A stretch of 64,000 nucleotides of DNA. Origin: Mariniflexile sp. TRM1-10. Its GTDB lineage: Bacteria > Bacteroidota > Bacteroidia > Flavobacteriales > Flavobacteriaceae. Made by a program: the position numbers and the translations under genes. The stretch is taken from assembly GCF_003425985.1 (NCBI RefSeq), contig NZ_CP022985.1, forward strand, positions 3,518,001 to 3,582,000, given 5' to 3'. The notes below the pieces were generated by a model, which made no database searches, had not been told where the DNA came from, and worked only from the letters and a program-made list of their open reading frames with translations. This document shows positions 1-8,800 of the stretch, one piece after another. How positions within the stretch are numbered: position 1 is the first letter of the stretch; each line of letters opens with the position of its first letter.

Positions 1-278
1 AGTTGAACTGGAGTTAAAATAGATACCTTCAAAAGTAAGGCTCATTCCAAGAATAAAACAGCTGAAGAGAATATTGAGAACGAAACTAGTGATCTTGTTG
101 TTAAAAAGTAGTTTAATGTAGGCTTTTATTTCAATAATTGATTAAGAGAAAGTAGAGTGGGTGATAGTTACATTATTAACTATCGTTACTTTCCTCTTAT
201 AAAATGGTCTCTATTTTTCAGATATAATTTACTTTTACTTAAGAGTGTAAAAAAAAAATCAATTCATCAAATCGAGAC
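1..278. other. Left-edge intergenic region before the GH31 gene
   Basis: A short open stretch runs into the window from the left and stops at about position 22 or, in another frame, at 111. Neither end can be assigned to a family. A small hairpin (GATAGTTA with TAACTATC, about 164-186) follows and could end an upstream transcript. The stretch directly before the GH31 start is an A-run with no ribosome-binding purine motif, as usual in this phylum. Confidence 0.4.
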
Positions 279-2801
279 ATGAGATTATATAAAATTTACA
301 AATTGACTAGTAGCAGTAAATGGTTTAGCCGATTGTTTCTTGGAAGTTGTATCTTCTTGACAGTTCTGCTTGGTAAAGCCCAAGAACGGAACGATGAAAA
401 ATTTATCGTATTAAAGAATGGTGTTGATTTTCAAACGGTGCAAGGTAAGCTGCGTATAGAATTTATTACATCAGATATTGTACGCGTACAATACACGAAG
501 GATGATGATTTTCAGGGAAACGGGACTATTGTCCGAGTTGAGGAGCTGGAAAAGAAAATACGGTTCAAAACGAGGCAAAAAGGAGACAAATTGTCGTTAA
601 TATCAGATAGCCTCACCGTTCAGGTTGATTTGAATACCTATTCTATTGAATATCGAAATGCAGGAAACAATGAGTTGTTATTAAGTGAAAGAAGCATCAA
701 TCCACGTGAAGGAGAGCGGGTCTATACTGAAAAGGTCACTTATGATGAAAGTACTAAACGTATGGTAAAGACGGCAGATGGAGAGAAAGAAGTGATGGAT
801 GTGTTGCGCAGGGATACCATTGGTCATAGTTGGAAGTACCGTAACCATTTTCAGTGGTCTGATGATGAAGCTATTTATGGATTAGGCTCGCACATGGAAG
901 ATTACATGAATTTAAGGGGAAAAGAGCTTTATTTAATCCAACATAATTTAAAAGTTGTCATTCCTGTTTTAAATTCCACCGCAGGTTACGGTCTGTTGTT
1001 TGATGCAGGATGCGGTATGCAATACAGAGATAAAGAGGAAAACAGTTTTATAGAATTAGAGGCGGCAAATCAGATCGATTATTATTTTATGAAGGGGCAT
1101 ACTATGGATGAAGTGATAGGGCAATATCGCTTCCTAACAGGGCAAAGTCCTATGATGCCACGATATATATTTGGTTATATCCAATCCAAAGAACGGTATA
1201 AAAGTTCCGAAGAGCTTATTAATGTAGTGTCCGAATACCGCAAACGCCAAGTACCTTTAGATGTGATTGTACAGGATTGGAATTATTGGCCCCAAGGATG
1301 GGGGTATATGAAAATGGATCCTAAATATTACCCTGACCCAGCAAAACTGGCAGATTCTATCCATGCCATGAATGCAAAGTTAATGATTTCCATTTGGCCT
1401 ATCCTGAGCAACAACCCACAGGCCGACGAACTTGAAAAAAAGGGATTTATGCGGAAATTTTCTATTTATGATGCTTTTAATCCTTCAGCGAGACAATGTT
1501 ATTGGGAATATGCCAATAATGAATTTTTTAAGAATGGTTTTGATGCTTGGTGGTGTGATTGTACAGAGCCCCGCGATGCTGACTGGAAAAAAATGAGAGA
1601 AGGCTACGGATGGGACAACCACCGTGAACGATGGGAAAGCAACTTGGCAGGCCTTAACGAAGTTTTGGGGGCAGAACGCAGCAACCTTTACTCGCTTTAC
1701 CATTCCAAAGGGCTCTATGAAAACCAGCGAGCAACCACCGACCAAAAGCGGGTAGTCAACCTAACCCGTTCGGGTTATGCGGGACAGCAACGCTATTCTA
1801 CCATTGTTTGGAATGGGGACACTCATGCTTCATGGAAATCTTTTGCACAACAGATCCCTTCAGGGTTGAATTTAATGGCGGCAGGCTTTCCGTATTGGAC
1901 GGTAGATATAGGTGCTTTTTTTGTTAAAAAGGGCTCCCAATGGTTCTGGAATGGGGATTTTAACGAAGGCGTGGACGATTTAGGTTACCGTGAGTTCTAT
2001 ACAAGAATGTTCCAGTACGCCGTTTTCCTGCCGATTTTCCGTAGTCACGGTACAGATACCCCACGAGAGATATGGAATTTTGGGAAACCTGGCGAACCGT
2101 TTTATGAGAGTTTATTAAAGATGATTAAGTTAAGGTATCAATTATTACCTTACACCTATTCCCTTGCGGGTAAGGTAACCCGGGAACATTATACGATGAC
2201 CCGTTTGCTTGCGTTTGATTTTCCAGACGATCCCCTTATACTGGATATTAAGGACGAGTTCATGTTTGGCCCGGCCTTTTTGGTTTGTCCCGTTACTGTT
2301 CCTATGTATTATGATAAGGGATCTGTTGCCCTTAACGGGATAGAAAAGCAACGGGAGGTTTACCTGCCGAAAGGGACTAACTGGGTTGATTTCTGGACAG
2401 GCACGATTTACAAAGGCGGACAGACTATAAAAGCGAATGCCCCTATAGATAAAATACCCCTGTTTGTACGCCAAGGCTCTATTGTGCCTATGGGACCAGA
2501 AATACAACACACAGGTGAATTAGCTGGAAAAGTACTGGAGATAGCTGTTTACCCAGGAAAAAACACAAGTTTTACCTTATATGAAGATGAAGGCAATAAT
2601 TATAATTACGAGAAAGGTGCTTTTTCTACTATAGAACTAGTTTGGGATAATGAGAAAAGAGCTTTTATCATTGGGAAAAGAAAAGGAAAGTTCTCTGGCA
2701 TGGGAAAAGAGCGTTCATTTCGAGTTGTTTTGCACAACGGATCAAAACAATTAGAAAAGGTTTTTAGCTATTCTGGAAAGGAGATTTATTACGAATTCTA
2801 A
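279..2801 (+). CDS. Secreted GH31 family alpha-glycosidase (alpha-xylosidase or alpha-glucosidase type)
   Basis: A glycoside hydrolase of family 31, expected to release terminal alpha-linked xylose or glucose from oligosaccharides in the periplasm or at the cell surface. The first 35 or so residues form a signal peptide ending near GKAQ. An N-terminal beta-sandwich (about 45-260) is followed by the catalytic barrel (about 285-610). The nucleophile is Asp427 in the motif WWCDCTEP, and the likely acid/base lies in WNGDTH (about Asp514). C-terminal beta domains (about 640-790, DUF5110-like) complete it. Length of 840 residues fits the family. The WWCDxTEP form of the nucleophile motif is common among xylosidase-like members, but substrate is not proven by sequence. 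It stands alone, with no obvious operon partner. Confidence 0.9.
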   Translation: MRLYKIYKLTSSSKWFSRLFLGSCIFLTVLLGKAQERNDEKFIVLKNGVDFQTVQGKLRIEFITSDIVRVQYTKDDDFQGNGTIVRVEELEKKIRFKTRQKGDKLSLISDSLTVQVDLNTYSIEYRNAGNNELLLSERSINPREGERVYTEKVTYDESTKRMVKTADGEKEVMDVLRRDTIGHSWKYRNHFQWSDDEAIYGLGSHMEDYMNLRGKELYLIQHNLKVVIPVLNSTAGYGLLFDAGCGMQYRDKEENSFIELEAANQIDYYFMKGHTMDEVIGQYRFLTGQSPMMPRYIFGYIQSKERYKSSEELINVVSEYRKRQVPLDVIVQDWNYWPQGWGYMKMDPKYYPDPAKLADSIHAMNAKLMISIWPILSNNPQADELEKKGFMRKFSIYDAFNPSARQCYWEYANNEFFKNGFDAWWCDCTEPRDADWKKMREGYGWDNHRERWESNLAGLNEVLGAERSNLYSLYHSKGLYENQRATTDQKRVVNLTRSGYAGQQRYSTIVWNGDTHASWKSFAQQIPSGLNLMAAGFPYWTVDIGAFFVKKGSQWFWNGDFNEGVDDLGYREFYTRMFQYAVFLPIFRSHGTDTPREIWNFGKPGEPFYESLLKMIKLRYQLLPYTYSLAGKVTREHYTMTRLLAFDFPDDPLILDIKDEFMFGPAFLVCPVTVPMYYDKGSVALNGIEKQREVYLPKGTNWVDFWTGTIYKGGQTIKANAPIDKIPLFVRQGSIVPMGPEIQHTGELAGKVLEIAVYPGKNTSFTLYEDEGNNYNYEKGAFSTIELVWDNEKRAFIIGKRKGKFSGMGKERSFRVVLHNGSKQLEKVFSYSGKEIYYEF

Positions 2802-2939
2802 AATTAATCACTATTCAGGAAGAACACCAGTGTTAGCCCTATTGATCAATGTTGGAATGTTAAAAAGTGCAGTTCAACCAGTGATGGTACCAATCCATCA
2901 AAAAAAGAGATATGAAGCATCCATGATTGATTTTTAATC

Positions 2940-3019
2940 ACACATGGAAATGATTATTTGGATGTTCAAAACTTGTCGAAGCATAACCATTGAAAAACAA
3001 TAAATATAAACACATGAAA
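2940..3019 (+). repeat. Copy A of a dispersed leader repeat
   Basis: The stretch from TTGTCGAAGCATAACC through AATAAATATAAACACATGAAA is nearly identical to the 3' half of the two tandem repeats at 48469-48746, more than 45 kb away. This copy lacks about 55 bases of the middle part. In all three copies the repeat ends on an ATG. Here that ATG opens only a short frame, so no gene follows it now. Confidence 0.65.
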
Positions 3020-3106
3020 TCGTTGCAAATAACAAGTTTATATAAGTAAACACCGATAAATAAAAGACGATATCATATATGACTATTAACAAATAAATTT
3101 TATAAT

Positions 3107-3342
3107 ATGAAATTCAAGTTAAATAATTTGAGCCATGGAACAGCCGTTATGTTGATTGTTATTGTTTGTTTTTGGTACCAATCCTTCTAGCCAAAATAAA
3201 CTCAACAATTGATCTTGATCCTGAAGTGATGTGTTTTGAAGTGTTCAATTCGTTCGTTTACACTGCGATTCCCAAACGCATTTTAAAACAAGTTGTCCCT
3301 TATATGGGATTAAACGGAACTGAAACAGTTATAAAATTATAA
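3107..3342 (+). pseudogene. Broken short gene, family unknown
   Basis: An ATG at 3107 opens a frame that looks like a lysine-rich start followed by a hydrophobic signal segment (AVMLIVIVCFW), but it stops at 3188-3190. A second frame then runs as protein-like sequence to a stop at 3340-3342, ending GLNGTETVIKL. The two parts read like the start and end of a secreted enzyme with the middle deleted and a frameshift. The family cannot be recognised, and chance open frames remain possible. Confidence 0.3.
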
Positions 3343-3455
3343 AAATAGAGAATCTTTATAAAGTTGGAAATCAAAGAAAGAAACTCATGTGACTTTCCTT
3401 TTTTTTCTCTCATTAGTTCTGTGCTACCCCGACGAACCTAGAAATAGCACCTGTT

Positions 3456-3500
3456 AAAACACTGTTAATTGTATGATTATCAGTGTTTTTTTTTTTTTTT
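3456..3500 (+). terminator. Rho-independent terminator
   Basis: AAAACACTG at 3456-3464 pairs with CAGTGTTTT at 3481-3489 and is followed by an unusually long T-run. It would insulate the pilus cluster from transcription coming from the left. Confidence 0.6.
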
Positions 3501-3784
3501 TGTTTTTAGCCATTTTGTTTGATATCAAATAAAAGCAATTGAAATCATATAAAAGGCGTGCAATTCGGTGTGCAGTGATTAAGTCTGAGACTAGGGCAAA
3601 CCTTCACTAATGAATTTGGTTTAACAACTATATTTTATTTAAGTGAATTATAAAAAAACACTCCCAAAGTTAATTCAATACTACATGGTGAATATGAAGT
3701 CCGAAAACGTAGTAATAAACTGTCTATAAATGTTTTTAATCGGTTTTAACAAAATTTATATCGACTTTATGAATTATTATTCAC

Positions 3785-3792
3785 TACATTTG
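3785..3792 (+). promoter_or_regulatory. Likely promoter -7 box of the pilin gene
   Basis: TACATTTG fits the Bacteroidetes -7 consensus TAnnTTTG. It lies about 70 bases before the pilin ATG, leaving an untranslated leader of roughly 60 bases that begins with repeats of ACCC. A TTTA about 17-20 bases upstream is a weak match to the -33 box. Confidence 0.5.
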
Positions 3793-3860
3793 TCACCCAC
3801 CCACCCAACCACCTCCCTCAAGTTTATTTAACCTTTTATTAACAATTTAAATCATTTACC

Positions 3861-4385
3861 ATGAAAAAAAACTTTACACTTACATTTTTAATTGTGGCCG
3901 CGCTAATCGGCTTTTCAATGAGCGCCAGTGCGCAGGCTACTGGTTCAGCAATTGCTACAGGTACAATCGTTACACCAATATCTATTGTAAAGGTTGACGA
4001 CATGAACTTTGGAAATGTTGCTGTTTCAGCTGCTACAGCTGGTACTGTAGTAATGACACCAGAAGGAGGTACATCAACAACCGGAGGTGTGACCTTACCT
4101 GCCACAGCCGGTACAGTATCGGCAGCTTCTTTTACAGTATCGGGAGAAGGAACTTATACGTATGCTATCACTTTGCCTACTACTGATTACACCGTTACAC
4201 ACACTACTATTCCCGCTTCAACGATGGCAGTTAATGCTTTTACAAGCACTCCAACTGGAACAGGTGCGTTGACTGCAGGAAGCCAGACTTTGAACGTTGG
4301 TGCGACATTAAATGTTGATGCAGGGGAGACAGCTGGAACTTATACTAATGCAACTGGGTTTGATGTTACCGTAAATTATAACTAA
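3861..4385 (+). CDS. DUF4402 pilin-like surface protein (probable major subunit)
   Basis: A 174-residue secreted protein with a clear signal peptide (MKKNFTLTFLIVAALIGFSMSASAQ, cleavage near residue 25). The mature part is rich in Thr, Ala, Gly and Val and opens with ATGTIVTPISIVKVDDMNFG, the hallmark start of DUF4402 proteins. These are beta-sandwich proteins proposed to be fimbrial or surface subunits. It has its own promoter (3785-3792), and a strong terminator follows it before the chaperone gene. This suggests that it is made in large excess over the assembly factors, as expected for the major subunit. Its function as a pilin is inferred from the PapD-like and usher-like neighbours. Confidence 0.8.
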   Translation: MKKNFTLTFLIVAALIGFSMSASAQATGSAIATGTIVTPISIVKVDDMNFGNVAVSAATAGTVVMTPEGGTSTTGGVTLPATAGTVSAASFTVSGEGTYTYAITLPTTDYTVTHTTIPASTMAVNAFTSTPTGTGALTAGSQTLNVGATLNVDAGETAGTYTNATGFDVTVNYN

Positions 4386-4406
4386 ACTTAAGTAACTTTA
4401 CTAATC

Positions 4407-4443
4407 ATGGGTGTCACAGGGAGTCCTGTGGCACCCATTTTTT
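4407..4443 (+). terminator. Terminator or attenuator between pilin and chaperone genes
   Basis: ATGGGTGTCACAGG pairs with CCTGTGGCACCCAT around a GAGT loop and is followed by six Ts. It lies 22 bases after the pilin stop. An open frame beginning at GTG 4411 runs through this hairpin, which argues against that start for the downstream gene. Partial read-through would set a high subunit-to-usher ratio. Confidence 0.8.
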
Positions 4444-4467
4444 ATAATTAATAATCTTTATAATTCA

Positions 4468-5322
4468 ATGTATTATTTCCCAGCCTTTTATTTATTTCCA
4501 TTTTTATTAAGGTCAATAGCACTTCTTGTTTTTTTATTTGGATTTTCAAAGGACGTGGTTGCTCAGGGAGATCTCATGATTTTTCCAAAACGATTGGAAT
4601 TTCAAAACACCAGGGATCGGGTAAAAATTCTTAATCTACATAATATCAGTAATGATACTGTGACCTACCGGATATCTTATATTAATTATTCAATGAAGGA
4701 AGACGGTAGTTTTGTAAAAGTGCAAGAACCAGGAGACAAACAGAGATTTGCCTCCCCTTTTTTAAGGTTCTATCCAAGTGTTATAACTCTTGCTCCGGAA
4801 GAATCTCAAGTACTGAAGGTACAATTGATTAAAACTTCCGATCTCCAGTATGGAGAATACCGCTCCCATCTCTATTTCAGGGGAGTACCGAAAATAGAGG
4901 AAGCCGAAAAAATTTTGGAACAAAAAACTGATGAATTCAAGGTAAATCTCGTGCCCGTATATGGAATTAGTATTGCAAATGTTATTAGTATTGGGGAATC
5001 GAATGTCGAGGTTTCCATTTCAAATTTATCTTTCGAAAAAATAAATGACTTACCTATTTTAAATCTTTCATTCTATCGGAATGGTGATTTCTCATGTTAT
5101 GGAGATATTAAAGTAATGTATAAATCCCCTCAGGGGGTTGAAAAAATAGTAGGAGAAATTCAAGGATTTGCAGTCTATTCTCCGGGACATCTAAGAAAAG
5201 CAAAAATAGAACTCAATAATTCTGAAGATGTGGATTATAATAAGGGGGGAGAATTAATTGTACGGTATCTCTTCCAGGGAAGGCAAAAAAACTTGATTGC
5301 AGAAAAAGTTCTGAAATTATAA
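4468..5322 (+). CDS. PapD-like periplasmic pilus chaperone
   Basis: A 284-residue exported protein. The ATG at 4468 is chosen because upstream in-frame codons lie inside the terminator hairpin and because it directly precedes a signal peptide ending near DVVAQ. The mature protein starts GDLMIFPKRLEF and continues with a two-domain immunoglobulin-like pattern typical of fimbrial chaperones: an N-terminal donor-type domain (about 35-150) and a second domain (about 165-284). Chaperones of this fold hold pilin subunits until an outer-membrane usher takes them. The gene sits between two DUF4402 genes and directly before an usher-like gene, which supports the call. It is divergent from classical PapD, so the exact subunit-capture chemistry is uncertain. 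Confidence 0.75.
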   Translation: MYYFPAFYLFPFLLRSIALLVFLFGFSKDVVAQGDLMIFPKRLEFQNTRDRVKILNLHNISNDTVTYRISYINYSMKEDGSFVKVQEPGDKQRFASPFLRFYPSVITLAPEESQVLKVQLIKTSDLQYGEYRSHLYFRGVPKIEEAEKILEQKTDEFKVNLVPVYGISIANVISIGESNVEVSISNLSFEKINDLPILNLSFYRNGDFSCYGDIKVMYKSPQGVEKIVGEIQGFAVYSPGHLRKAKIELNNSEDVDYNKGGELIVRYLFQGRQKNLIAEKVLKL

Positions 5323-5338
5323 ATTTTAAAAAAAAACC

Positions 5339-5803
5339 ATGAAACCATTGAAAACTATTTTTCTTGGTTTACTTTTCTTAATTGCCGCAAATCTGTCGGC
5401 CCAGAATTTTTATATCTATCCAGAGCAAGCCCTGGAATTTGGGGATTTTATTGTGGCAGGTACCGGCGGAACTGTAACCGTTACCAATTCCGGTATGAGA
5501 TCCTCCTCCGGAACGATCCAGTTATTGAATTCTGAATATTATCCGGCTATATTCACGATCTCTACCGACAACCCCGCCCCTATAAATATTATAATAGAAG
5601 TGTCCCGGGAGTCATTAATTAATTCAGAAGGCACAACAATGATGATGGCTTCGGTTTCTACTATTGCAGACACCTACACCATTCAGGCAGGAAAGCCTGT
5701 ACAGGTAAGGATAGGTGGAACCATACAAGTAAACTCTGGAGTTTTCTCTCCCGGAGAGTTTCAAGGAAATATATCAATAACCGTAAGTCCAAACAGTGAA
5801 TAG
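5339..5803 (+). CDS. Second DUF4402-type protein (possible minor subunit or tip)
   Basis: A 154-residue secreted protein with a signal peptide ending at LSAQ (residue 21). The mature part (NFYIYPEQALEFGDFIVAG, then GGTVTVTNSG) matches the DUF4402 pattern seen in the major subunit. It differs clearly in sequence, so it is not a recent duplicate. It starts 16 bases after the chaperone stop and ends 5 bases before the usher start, so all three are surely co-transcribed. Being downstream of the terminator, it should be made in smaller amounts, which fits a minor, tip or anchor subunit. That role is an inference. Confidence 0.75.
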   Translation: MKPLKTIFLGLLFLIAANLSAQNFYIYPEQALEFGDFIVAGTGGTVTVTNSGMRSSSGTIQLLNSEYYPAIFTISTDNPAPINIIIEVSRESLINSEGTTMMMASVSTIADTYTIQAGKPVQVRIGGTIQVNSGVFSPGEFQGNISITVSPNSE

Positions 5804-5808
5804 GTGTC

Positions 5809-8800
5809 TTGAGAACTGGTGCAATTTTTTCCCCTGTAGTTGCAATTCCCAAAAAGGCATTCAGTAGAATCTGCTTAAGAATATTTTATCTTACTGTTTT
5901 ACTTTCCCCCGTTCATACATTTTCACAATCGAACAACTGTGATGAGGTACCGGTCACGCTTATAGTGGAGTATTTTGGAAAAACTGAGCTACCTTCCATT
6001 CTTTGTGGGAAACAAGTATATTTTTCGGTGACCGGTCTGTTCCAATTTTTACAGGTAAAAAATGAGCCTTCCCATGATTTTAAGATCGTTGAAGGATTTC
6101 TACAGCATCAGGAAGATACCTTCTTTATAGATGAACCGGCAAAGCAAATTTCCTATAAAAACAATGTTTTTCAATTAGATTCCTCAGATTTGATCAGGAC
6201 CAAGACCACCCTGTTTTTAAGATCAGATCATTTCTCCAAGATCTTTGGGCTGCAAAATGAATTCAGCTCCCGTAATCTTGCGGCTACCCTGGTTCCTGAT
6301 TTCGAACTGCCTGCTGTAAAAGCGGCCAAGCGAAAGCAGATGCGGGAGAACCTTAGAAGGGTACATGGGGAGATTTCAGCCGATACTACCATTTTACGAG
6401 ATCGCCCATTGATTCATTTTGGTACGGCGGCATGGAATGTAAATGCTACCCAACGGACTGACGGCCTTTTTTATAACAGGCTGGGACTCGGGTTAGGAGG
6501 TTTACTGGCAGGAGGGGAATTTACGGGAAGTATTAATTACAATTCAGGCATGGATATCACTTCCCAAAACCTGTTCTACCAATGGAGGTACGTAAATAAT
6601 CAAAACCAATTGTTTAGGCAATTTACTGCCGGTAAAATTGCCTCCCGCTCCATTTCTTCAATCTATCATCCAGTAGTAGGAGTCCAGATAACCAATGCGC
6701 CTACCTTTGTGAAACGATCTTTTGGCACATATGCTCTAAGTGACCATACGAAACCCGACTGGATCGTAGAGCTTTATATCAACAATTTGCTGGTTGATTA
6801 CACCCAGGCCGATGCTTCCGGCTTCTTTTCATTTGATGTGCCCCTAACTTATGGCAGCACCCAGGTCAGCCTGCGATACTATGGCCCCTTCGGGGAAGAA
6901 GAGATATCCAATAAAATTTTTAATATTCCCTTCAACTTTTTGTCATCTGGTGAATTCCAGTACACGGTCAGCTCGGGAATGGTTGAAGATGGAAATAATA
7001 GTAAATTCTTTCAGGGAAGAGCAGACTACGGCCTTACGGAGCGGATCACAGTTGGGGGCGGAATTGAATATCTTTCCTCCCTTGAAGAGAACCCCGTAAT
7101 ACCCTTTTTGAATACTTCTGTTCGGTTACCTGCGAATATGCTTTTTTCGGGTGAATACATGCACAAGGTAGGATATAAAGGGAATTTCAGTTATACTTCC
7201 CCCTCCAGTCTTCGGCTGGAGCTGTCCTATAAAAAATTTGAAGAAGCGCAGGAGGCCGTTCTTTTCAGTTACCTGGAAGAGCGCAAAGCAAGTTTGACCT
7301 TTCCCTTGCAGGTGGGAAAATTTACAGGCACATCACGTGTCAATTTTCAACAGATGGTGCTTCGAAATAATTCATATACCCATCTTGAATGGTTATTATC
7401 GGGAAGTGCCTGGGGACTTCGTGCCAATCTTACCAGTACAGCATTTATTAATCAATACAGTGAACCGCTGGTGTATAGCAGGCTTTCTACCTCAATTCGA
7501 TTTCCCGGGAATTTCGTGTTCTCGCCCAAGGTTGAATACGAATACCTCCGGGATGGATTAACTTCCTTTGAAGGGGAGGTGAGAAAGCGGCTTTTCAAAA
7601 AGGTCAATTTTCAGGCGTCTTATACTCATAACATAAGAATTGATCAGTTCTATATTAATGTAGGCCTCAGTTTTGATCTCGGGTTCACGAGATTAGCAAT
7701 GAATAGCAGTGTTAACAAGGGATATAGCTCGTTTTCCCAATCTGCGGGGGGAAGTATTATGTTTGAACCCAGTGACAACTCATTGGCATTTGATCATCGC
7801 CCCATGATTGGAAGGGGCAGTATTAAATTCGAGCCTTTTCTGGATCTCAATGAAAACGGAAACAAGGACCAGTCTGAACCATCGATTGAGGGATTAAATG
7901 TACATATTCAGGGAGGGGGAATGAGGAAGCAAACTCCAGATGGTTCCATCCTCTTTCGTGGTCTGGAGCCTTACATTTCTTACTACTTTCAAATCGATAC
8001 ACGAAACCTGAAAAATATTGCATGGCAGGTAGACCATGAAAGTATGGAAGTTTTTGTCAATCCCAACCAAATGAAAGTGGTAGGAGTTCCGGTAAAGGTA
8101 ATGGGAGAAGTTGCCGGCTTTGTCAATCTGGGTCACAATGGCATTGGTGGAATACGTGTAAATATTGTTGATTTTGAAGGCAAATTGGTTTCCAGCGTGC
8201 TTTCTGCCCCAGACGGATATTTCAGCTATATGGGACTGCAATCGGGCGACTATATTGCCCGTGTGGATAAAACCCAGATGGAAAAGCTTAAAATGAAGAC
8301 CAAAGAGGAATTGCCCTTTGTCATTAATAATACGCGCGAAGGAGATTATGTGGATAACCTTGAATTTCTTTTGGCAGAAACAGTAGATCTCCAGTCTGTT
8401 CCCGATGGAATTGCTGCGGAAGAGGTTAGGGAATCAGAAGACCTTTTTGGAGAACCATCTGAGAATTATAATGGACAGAAGACTGTTTCCGAAGAAGGTC
8501 TGGTGTATAAAGTGCAGTTCCTCACTTCAAAAGAACCTCTTACTGAAGGACAGCAGGCGTTACGGGGCTTGGAGCATGTGGAAAGGGAAAAGTCATTTTT
8601 GGGGTATAACTATTTGTGGGGTTACACAACTCTTTCCAGTGAGGCGGCCAGGCTTCAAAATGAGCTGAGAAAAAGCGGGTTTAAAGATGCATATGTTGCG
8701 CACTATTATAACGGGCAGCGGATTTCGGTGGAGGCAGCGGTGTCGATAAGAAATGGAATTGCGCAACGGGATTATAAACCCAACAGTTTAATTTCTGAAG

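Larger units (their letters stand above)
2802..3784. other. Long non-coding stretch with gene debris and a repeat copy
   Basis: About 1 kb without an intact gene. Directly after the GH31 stop there is a short protein-like open stretch ending near 2938. Then come a copy of a dispersed leader repeat (2940-3019), a broken short gene (3107-3342) and a strong terminator (3456-3500). The remainder up to the pilin promoter is AT-rich and shows nothing else I can support. The pattern suggests deletion of one or more genes between the GH31 gene and the pilus cluster. Confidence 0.45.
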